Under the pieces are notes generated by a model. The model worked only from the letters and a program-made list of their open reading frames with translations. It did no database searches and was not told where the DNA came from. 64,000 nt of DNA from Desulforapulum autotrophicum. Lineage in GTDB: Bacteria; Desulfobacterota; Desulfobacteria; Desulfobacterales; Desulfolunaceae. Numbering within the stretch: position 1 is the first letter of the stretch; every line of letters starts with the position of its first letter. The position numbers and the translations under genes were made by a program. The stretch spans positions 1 to 64,000 of the forward strand of contig DYJE01000008.1 in assembly GCA_020723285.1 (NCBI GenBank), in the 5' to 3' direction. Positions 42,201-51,200 of the stretch are shown in pieces.

Positions 42201-45200
42201 ACCGGAGGCGGACCCGGCCATGCCGCTTCGTGTCAGGGCAAAAGCACCCGCGCCCCTGGTCAGGGAAAGGGTCACCGAACCTGTTGAAAGGGTGATGGAC
42301 ACATCGCTGGCCACGAAGAAAAGGATGGAATCGCCGTTAAGAAGCGTGGATTTCTCGATGATGAAACTGCCGGTAAGGGTCTGGGACAGGACGGTAAGCT
42401 GGACGTTGACGGCTGAAAGTCTGAAAAAAGGTCCGGCACGGACATCGAGAACAACGCTGTCGCCGCCGGGAAGATCGAGAGTCTTGTAAACAGCCGCGGA
42501 CGTGGTGTTGATTTCAAGTGCGACTCCGGCGTCAAGGTGAACGTAACCGGCCATGTTGACCAGAACATCGGCCCTGGCGCTACCTGCCACACCCAGGGGC
42601 GTGACGATAAACGCGCCGTCGGCGTCGGTCACTTCAGCTAAAACCTCAGAACCGTCGGTAAAAGAGAGCGCCGCGTCTTTCATGACCAGAACCACAGAGT
42701 CCGCTGTTTTGGCGAAGCTGAAAATCCCGGAAAGGGTCTGGCCTGCCAGGGTCAGGGACACCGGAGACCCGGCTGTTCCGCCGGTGACGGTGAGATCCGA
42801 GCCGTGGATCGTTATGCCGAAAGCGCCTGTGAGGCTGATGCCGGTTACGGGGTCCAACGTGACATCGGCTGTCGCGCTGCCGTCAAGACCTGTTGCTGTG
42901 AGGGTGAAATCCCCCTGGCCGTTGGAAACGCGGACCAGATTCCGGCTGCCGTCGCCCAGATTGAGGGCGACCTTATTAAATGACAGGGCAATCCCGGCCG
43001 CCGATCCTGTTTTCACATTAAAACTGAAATCGCCGGAAAGGCTCTGGCCTGCCACGGCAAGGGCGACATCCGTTCCTTTGATCCTTATGAATTCGGTGTC
43101 GGTAAAATCGATAGCCACCGTATCCGTGCCGATGGCGAAGGTCCGATGGACCGCCGTGGTCCGGGTGTTCACCTCGATGTCAAACGATCCGGTGAACGCA
43201 AGTGAGGGTGCATTCACATCGAGCACGATGGACAGGGACCCGGCGATGCCTGATCCGTCGATGACCAGCACGCCGGAACCGCCGGTGACGGAGAGGAAAG
43301 GTTCAGATCCCGTTCCAAGACTCATGGCCACGTTGTCGGCGATCACAGCCACATCTCCCGCCTGGGTCCGTTCCAGGGCGAAGTCGCCGGTAAGGGTCTG
43401 GCCGTAAACGGATAATGTCAGCCCTTCGCCTGCCACACGGAAATAAGCTCCGGCGGGGAGGTCGATGGAGAAATCGTGGGTCTCACCTGCAATTTCAAGG
43501 CTTCCGCTTTTGGAAACCGGCGCGGGCATGGTGTTGACGCTGACGCTGAAACCCGCGCCGAAGGTCACGTCGTCTGAAACATCCACGGTAACGGCGGCTT
43601 CCATGGTTCCGGCAATGCCGCTGGTGTTCATGATGAAAAATCCGCTCTGCCCCGCAGTCTGAGACACGGTGACCACACCGCCCAGGGCGAGGTTCACGTC
43701 GGTAAAGAACAGTGCGAAACAGGAGCTTCCATCGTCGGCGGTCACTTTGTCAAGCGAGAAGGTGCCGGAAAGGGTCTGTCCAAGTACGGAAAGGGTGAGG
43801 CTTCCACCGAAGCTCCGGGCATCGTTTATCACGGTCCGGGTTGAACCACCCGCGATGGAGAGGATCTGGTCCGAGCCGGTGTTGTTGAAGCGGATGATGG
43901 CCGTTCCGGTGAGGGTCGCATCGCCTGCGATACCCAGAATGGACACCTGGCCTTCGGCGTAGAGAGCGAATCCGCCGGAAGCTGTCCTGAGAAGGCCCAC
44001 CGTGGCGTTATCCAGAAGAAAACCCCGGGCCGAAGAACTGGTCACAAAAACATCCGGGTCAGCGGCGCTCGGGACTTTGGCAGGCCCGCTGCCCATAAAA
44101 AGACTCAGGCCGGAGCCGGAAAAGGCGTTGTTGGTGAACTGGACGTCGCGGCCCTCGATGGTGACGAACCCGCCGATGTTCAGTGTCAGGTCCGATCCGA
44201 ACAGCATGAAATAGGGTGTGCCGCCGCTGGCCGCTTCGGTGGGGGCCGTGAACGCCACATGGATGGTGTTTCCGGCAATGACGATGTCTTCGTTGAACGA
44301 AAGGGCCGTGGTGTTGATCCGTAAGCCGATGCTGCCGCCTGCGGTAAATCCGCCCGAAGCCCCGTCACCCACAAAGGACACGTCACCGGCGATGGTTCCG
44401 GCGAGGCCCTCACTGACCACGATGAACGCGCCTTCGGCGTTGCTGATGCCGTTGCCCCCGTAAGTCAGCGACGCTTTGCTGACGGCGATGCGGGTGATGG
44501 TGGTCAGGTCGGCCCGTTTGCTCTGGTCGATGCTGAAGCTTCCGGTAAGGGTTGTCCCGCTGATGGAAAGGGTGACATTCACCGCCTGGACCCGGACAAA
44601 GGGGCCTGTGGGAAGGGACAGGGTCAGGGCTTCACCGTCAAGATTCATGCTGTCGTAAACAGCCACTGACGTGGTGTTGACCTCGACGGTGACGCTGGCG
44701 TCAGCCATGATGGCACCGGGAATGTTGAAATAGGCCGAGGCGGAAAGACTCCCGGCGATGCCCAGACTGTTGAATATGAAGACGCCGGAACCGCCTGTGA
44801 CACCCACCCGGCCGCCGAGATTCACGCTGACGGCGCTTGCGGCCACCCGCACGCGGGCGAGACCGTCACCATCTTCGAGCTGCTCGATGGTGAAGTTTCC
44901 GGTCAGTGTCTGGTCGGCCACCGCAAGGCTTACGCCTGTTCCGGTGATTTCGATCTTTTTATCCGTGGCGCTGGCCGTGTCCACCGTCACATTAAAAAGC
45001 CCGGAAAAGGTGACGCCGGGAACCCTGGCGGTCACTGTGGTCTGGGTGACGGAGCCGCTGACGCCCGAACCGGTAAAGGACAGGGCCACGGAATTGCTGC
45101 TGATGGTGAGGAAGTCGGTTTTCCCGTCACCCATGGAAAGCGAGAGGTTAACGGCGGAAAGGTCCACCCGGTTTTCACCGGTGCCGCTGTCTTTTGCATA

Positions 45201-48200
45201 GGCGAAGGTGAAGCTGTCCGCCGAAACCTTGACACCCATGATTTTCAGGTAAGCGTCGGTCAAGGTGGCCCGGATGTAGAACCCGCCCGAGGATGCGGCG
45301 GCAACGGCCACTCCGGCAAGACTGGCGTAAGACTGTGTGGTGGTGTTGAGGGTCACATCGAGGACGGCGCTGTCGCCGCCGAGAACGATGTCATCCCCGA
45401 AATCCGGTGTGATCAGCGTGCCGTGAACCAGGGCTCCGGCCACGCCATTTTCGCTGAACACAAAGGCGAAGTCCGCGTCTTCAAGGCCGATCACCTTCCG
45501 TGTTCCGGCCTTCAGGCTGAAATCCAGGTTTTCACCGGAAACGGACACGGTGGTGCCTGCGCGTTCAAGCGTAAACACATCCGCCGAAAGGGTGTTTTCA
45601 TAAAGGGTGAGAGAGCCGCCATCCACCCTCACCTTGACGTAGGTTCCGGACGAGGCGCTGTCCACCGTAACGTCCACTCCGGCCACCCGGACCGTCTGTT
45701 CGGATGAAAGGGTGTTCACATGAACCGAGACGGTTCCGTCAATGGCGATGTTTTCAAGATCCGGCCCCAGAACTGTGGCGTTTAACACCGCCCCCACCAT
45801 GCCCGTTCCGCTGAAACGCAAAGCAAAATCGGCATCGGCTATCCCCATGATCCGTGTGGTTCCGGCGGTCAGTGTGAGGGCGACGTCAGCACCTGTAAGG
45901 AACACATCGGAACCGGTTTTTTCGAAGGTCAGGGTTTGGGCGGTGAAACGGTTGCCGAGGATCAGAACGTCCGCGTCGTCCACCTTTATATAGAAGTAGC
46001 CGGATGCGGAGGCTGCGGCGGTGTAGCTGGTTGCGCCCAGGGTAAAACTCTGGGAAGCGGCACCGGTGTTCACAAGGAGGGTCAGGGACCCGGACACGGT
46101 GATGTCGGCAAGTTCGGGGCCCTCAAAGGAAGAGACCACTACAACCCCCGCAAAGCCCGCAGAGGTGAAGGCAAATTTGAAGCTGCCACCGGTGATCCGG
46201 ATGATCCGGGTGCTTCCGGCCTGGAGCAGAAAGCCCAGGTTGTCTCCGGTGACGGACACCGTGGTCCCTGTTTTTTCAAGTGACAGGCGGTCAAAGGTCA
46301 GGCTGTTTCCCAGCACGGTGAGGGTGGCCGAGGAAACCGTCGCCCGGAGGTACGCTGAACCCGCGTCCGCTGCGGCCACGGTGATGGATTTTCCATTGAC
46401 GTTGTCAAAGGTCCTTGCCGTTGTTGTGGTGTTGATCAGGAGTTCCAGGGATCCGGCAAGTGTCACGTCCGCCAGTGCCGGGCCGCTGAACGTGTCCACA
46501 CTCACCGCACCAGCGATGCCGTTTTCGGTGAACAGGAAGGCGAAGTCCGCGTTATCGATGGCGATGATCCGTGTTGAACCTGCGGAAAGGCGGAAATCCA
46601 GATTTTCTCCCCCAACCGTCACGGTGCCGCCCACTTGTTCAAAGACCAGTGTGTCGGCGGTGAGGCTGTTGCCCAGGATGGTGAATGTGGCGGCGGTGAC
46701 CTGAGCCCGGAGGTAAGATCCACCGGCACCCGCCGCGGCCACGGTGAGAGTGCTTCCACCCAAGGTAAATGTTTTTTCCTCGTTGGTGGTGTTGATCAGA
46801 AGATGGACCGTTCCGGCAAGGACGATGTCGCCGCCGAAATCAGGTCCCAAAAGAGTGGCGTTGGCCACGGCCCCTGCAATGCCAGACGAGGACAGGACAA
46901 AACTGAAGTCCGCCCGGTTCAGACCCAGAACCCGTTTGCCGTTCAGGCTGAATGTGAACGACAGGTTGGAACCGGAAACATCCACGATGTTCGCGTCACC
47001 GGAATTCTGGATGAAAACCAGACGGTCGGCGCTGAGGTCGAACTGGCCCATCACCCGAAGAACGGCGTTTGAAACGGTCAGTTTGAAGTAAACACCGCGT
47101 TCAAGGGAGAGGCTTACCGTCTCACCGCCCACGGTCATGGTCCGGGTCACGGTGAGATCGGTGGTGTTCACGGTGAACGCCACGGTGCCGGACACGCTGA
47201 GTCCGGAGCCGGTGAGGGCCGCCTGGCCGGTCATGTTTCCGGCAAGACCTGACGAAGACACCACGAAGATACCGCTGGCCCCTGTCACCGACACCAGATC
47301 GTCACCGAGATGAAATGTGCCTCCGGTGTACGCCACAGCCACGACGGCCGCGCCAGCTGAAGTGGTGGTCCGTTCCACGGTGAAGGAACCGGAAAGGGTT
47401 ACGCCGTTGACGGTCACGGTGGCCGATGTAATGTCGATCCTGAAATAAGGTCCGGCTTTAAGGTCAAGATGAATGTTGCCCGAACCGGTGTTGAAGGTTT
47501 TATCAACTGCTTGACCGGTGGTATTCACAAGAAGGTTGACCGAACCTGCAAAGTGAAGTCCGCCCAAATCCAGAGAGGTCCCGAGATTCAAAGACCCGGC
47601 AAGACCGTTGCCGCTGATGAGGAGAGCGCTTGAAATGTTGGTGAAACTCGCAAGGGTCCCCGAGGCGTCGGTGAGGGTGAACGCGCCGTTCGTCACGGTG
47701 ATTTCTATGGCTCCGGCCACATCGTCCGACGGTGCGAATGAAAAATCACCGGTCAGGCTCTGGCCGAGGACAGCCAGGGTCACATGACCTGAGAACGACC
47801 GCGCTCCGTCTGCCACCTCCACGGTCATGGTTCTGGCCGTGCCGGTATTGTTAAAAAGAATGGTGGCGCTTCCCGAAAGGGTAACGCCGTCAAGGCCGAG
47901 CACCGACACGTTCCCCTGGGCGTACAGGGCGTAGGTGGTACCCGATCTGTACAGCGAGAATGAAGTCCCGCTCAAAAGCACACCCACCGCGTTGGGATTC
48001 ACGGCTCCGCTGTCCAGAAGAGCCGGGCCGTCTCCGATAAAAAGGCTTGCGCCGGTTGCACTGATCTCTTCATCTGATCCCACGCTGAAACTGCCTTCAA
48101 GCACGACAAAATCACCGATCTGTATCCGGCCGCTGCCGTAGAAGGTAAACACATCGGTTTCCGTTGAGGAAAAGACGATGCGGATCGCTGTGCCATCCAT

Positions 48201-51200
48201 GTCCAGAGTTTCATCCACGGCGGCTCCGGTTTTGTTGATGCGAAGACCTAAGGTCGCGTTCACGACACTGCCCTGGAGCGTTCCTGAAACCGTTCCGGCC
48301 ACGCCCCGTGAGCGGATGATAAAAGCACCGGTGCCGTTTTCAAGGGTTTCAGAACCCAGTGTCACCGTCAGGTTTGATACGGCAAACCGGGTGGTGGTTT
48401 CTGATCCGGTGGTAGACTGATCGAACATAAAATCCCCGGTCAAGGGGCTGGTGGCGGAACCTGACAGGGTCACCGTGGCCCCAGTCACCACCATTTTAAT
48501 ATAAGGCCCGGCGGACAGGGTGACGGGCCCCAGGGTGACACCGGCATTCCGGGTGTTGATATGGACATCCACGGTGGTCGCACTGATGGCAAAGCCGCTG
48601 ACACTAAACGTCGCGGCGGCATCATCGAAAATACCTGCCATGCCGTCCGCTGTGATGGAGAGGGTTGCGGAAGGAATGACGGCTTTCAGAAAATCCGTCG
48701 TTCCGTTGCCAAAGGCGAGACTGCCCTGAGTGACGGTCACGGTGATTTCTCCGGATGCCTTTTCAAATGAGAAGGTGCCTGAAACAGTCTGGCCGGAAAT
48801 AACCAGCGAGCCAGCAAGGCCCACTCGGAAATATTCGTGGCCCGAACTGGTGGTGTCGATGGCCAGGGTGAACGTTCCGCTTGCTGAAAAACCGGTTATG
48901 TCCGATGTGAAATCAGAGACCATAGACACGGTCAGGGCGGCGGTGACGCCCGAATGGGTGATGGTGAGGCTTCCGGTTCCGGTCAGGCTGAGGACTGTTT
49001 TTTCTCCTGCGGTAATCAGGAGGGATTCGATGACGGCTTCAACTTGAATGGTGTCGCCGGACTTGGAAAAACTGAAGCTTCCATCCACACTCTGACCGCC
49101 GAGAGCCAGGCTGCCGTCAAAGTTCACCTTGAAATACGCGTCACCGTCTTCATTGACCGTGAGGAACTCGGAGAGGGTTGTATCGCCGATCTGTGTCACG
49201 GTTTCGCCGGTGGTGTTCAACATCAGGGTGAACGTCCCGCCTGCTTCAAAAACAAAACCGTTGATGTCGGTTGCGGGAGCGGCCTCTTTGGTCAGTGAGA
49301 ACCGGGCCGCCACACCGTTGCTGTTGACCATGAACTGGCCCTGGCCGCTGAAAACCCCAAGGACGTTCTGATCCGCACCGGTTCCGGCATAAAACGCAAG
49401 TTCAGAGATTGTGGCATCGGCGATCCAGGTGTCACCGGATTTCGAAAAAGAGAAACGTCCTTCGATGCTCTGCCCCAGGATGTCCCATCGTCCGGAGATG
49501 GCGGCACTTGCCGACTTCCCGGCCACAAAAGCCGCCAGCTGGTTTTTCATGGTGCAGTCGTTTTCGACGGTGAATGTCAGATCATCCTGAAGAGCCGTCA
49601 CCGTGAGAACCAGGCTGTGATCCGTGAGTGTCGGTTTGAAATAAGCGATCAGGGTGTGGTCGGCATCGTAAACCCCCAGGCCTTCGTATGCTGAAAAATC
49701 ACCACCGGTTTCAAGGGAGCCGAACGTGATGATTTCAAAGGTCTGGCCCACCTGGGGGTTGAGGGTGCCGCCCATCACGATGCGTAAGGTGGCCCCTTCT
49801 TCAAAGGAAAGTGCCCCGGTGACGGCAAGGACATCGTAGTATCCGTCCCCATGGTCGGTCAACGTGGACGGGGTTGTGCCCCACAGTTCGATTTCAAGTA
49901 CTCCGGCCTGGGCCAGATCACCGTTGATGGTTATTTTTCCGGGAGAGTTTCCGGGTTTGAGAGCCCCCTGAATCACCACATCGCCCTCGATGGTTCCACA
50001 GCCGGAAAGGGCTCCGTCTTCTGCAATCACAAGGGGTTCATCGGATGTGATGAGTTGGTCCGGCGTGAGTTTGATCTGATTTGTCGACTGATATGAATTT
50101 ATAAGGGTTGCCGTAACGGCGGAAGCGGACGCAGAAGTGACGTTTGCGGAAGGAGGACCTACCGCGTCATTGAAATAATCGTACACTGCCTTGTAAACCA
50201 CGGACGCTGAAAAACCGCTGGACGCCCGTGAATCGTCTGTTGATTCCTTCGATGAATCCACAGCGGACTCCTGGACATTCACAACTGCGGGTCCGGCCCG
50301 TTCGGTGATGGAAGCCGACCGCTGTGACACGGGCGTCAGGCTGTCCGGCACATCGGGGCATGCCGCAGTGCTGCTGTCGTAAGATTCTGTTCCGCCGTCT
50401 TCCGTTGCCGATTCGGGTGTCTTTGATCCGGAAGATTTTAAAAGCTGGGAAACCGTCTTTTCTGCTTCATTGAAAAGCGGCGTCACGGCCAGTTCGACTG
50501 TCTGACCCTGAACAGTCAATGTCAGGGTTCCCGAAAGGAAATGGAATTCCGCAGACAGCCCGGAATCCTTGAGGGTCATGTTCGAAGAGGAAGAGAGATC
50601 AGGATTTTCTGTTTCGGCAGCACCCGGACGTGTTCCGATCGTTTCACCGGAAATCAGGGCACCCGCAACACCCAGGCCGCCGTCAGGAGTCTTCGCCGCA
50701 ACGGCTTCACCGGATACCGTAAGGGAATCTGCGGATGTTTCTTCATGACGGCTGACGATGTCCTCGGAAAACGCGGATTGACATTCTCCGGTTGACGGGG
50801 TCATGTCGCCGGTCACAAACGGCGTATGTTCCGCACGTCCGTTTTCAAGGATCAGCGGATTGTTGAGGTTCCGGACATCACCCGCCGGACCTTCGGCACC
50901 TGCCGCCGTGTTACGGGCAATGCGCAGCAGGACGTCGCTCAGGCCATCGGCATTCCAGGACCCGTCAACCGAAATGTCAAGTCGGTCACGTCCGGTGATG
51001 CGGCCTGAAGTATAGGCATCCTTTGTTGTCAGAACATCCGAGCGGTCAAGGGAAAGCGTGACCCCCAGATTCAGATTTTCAAAAAGTCCGGCAATCCGGC
51101 GGTCATCCGCGTATGCCGTATCATCGGCGTCAACCCGGATGGAAAGGCGCAGTACGTCAATGTGACAGAGCCCTGTGTTCTCAAGGTTGATGGTGCAGGA

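Noticed and set aside
28300-49580. CRISPR or DNA tandem repeat
   Set aside because: The periodicity is at protein level with a period of about 366 nt, and the frame is coding throughout; there are no short identical repeats with unique spacers.
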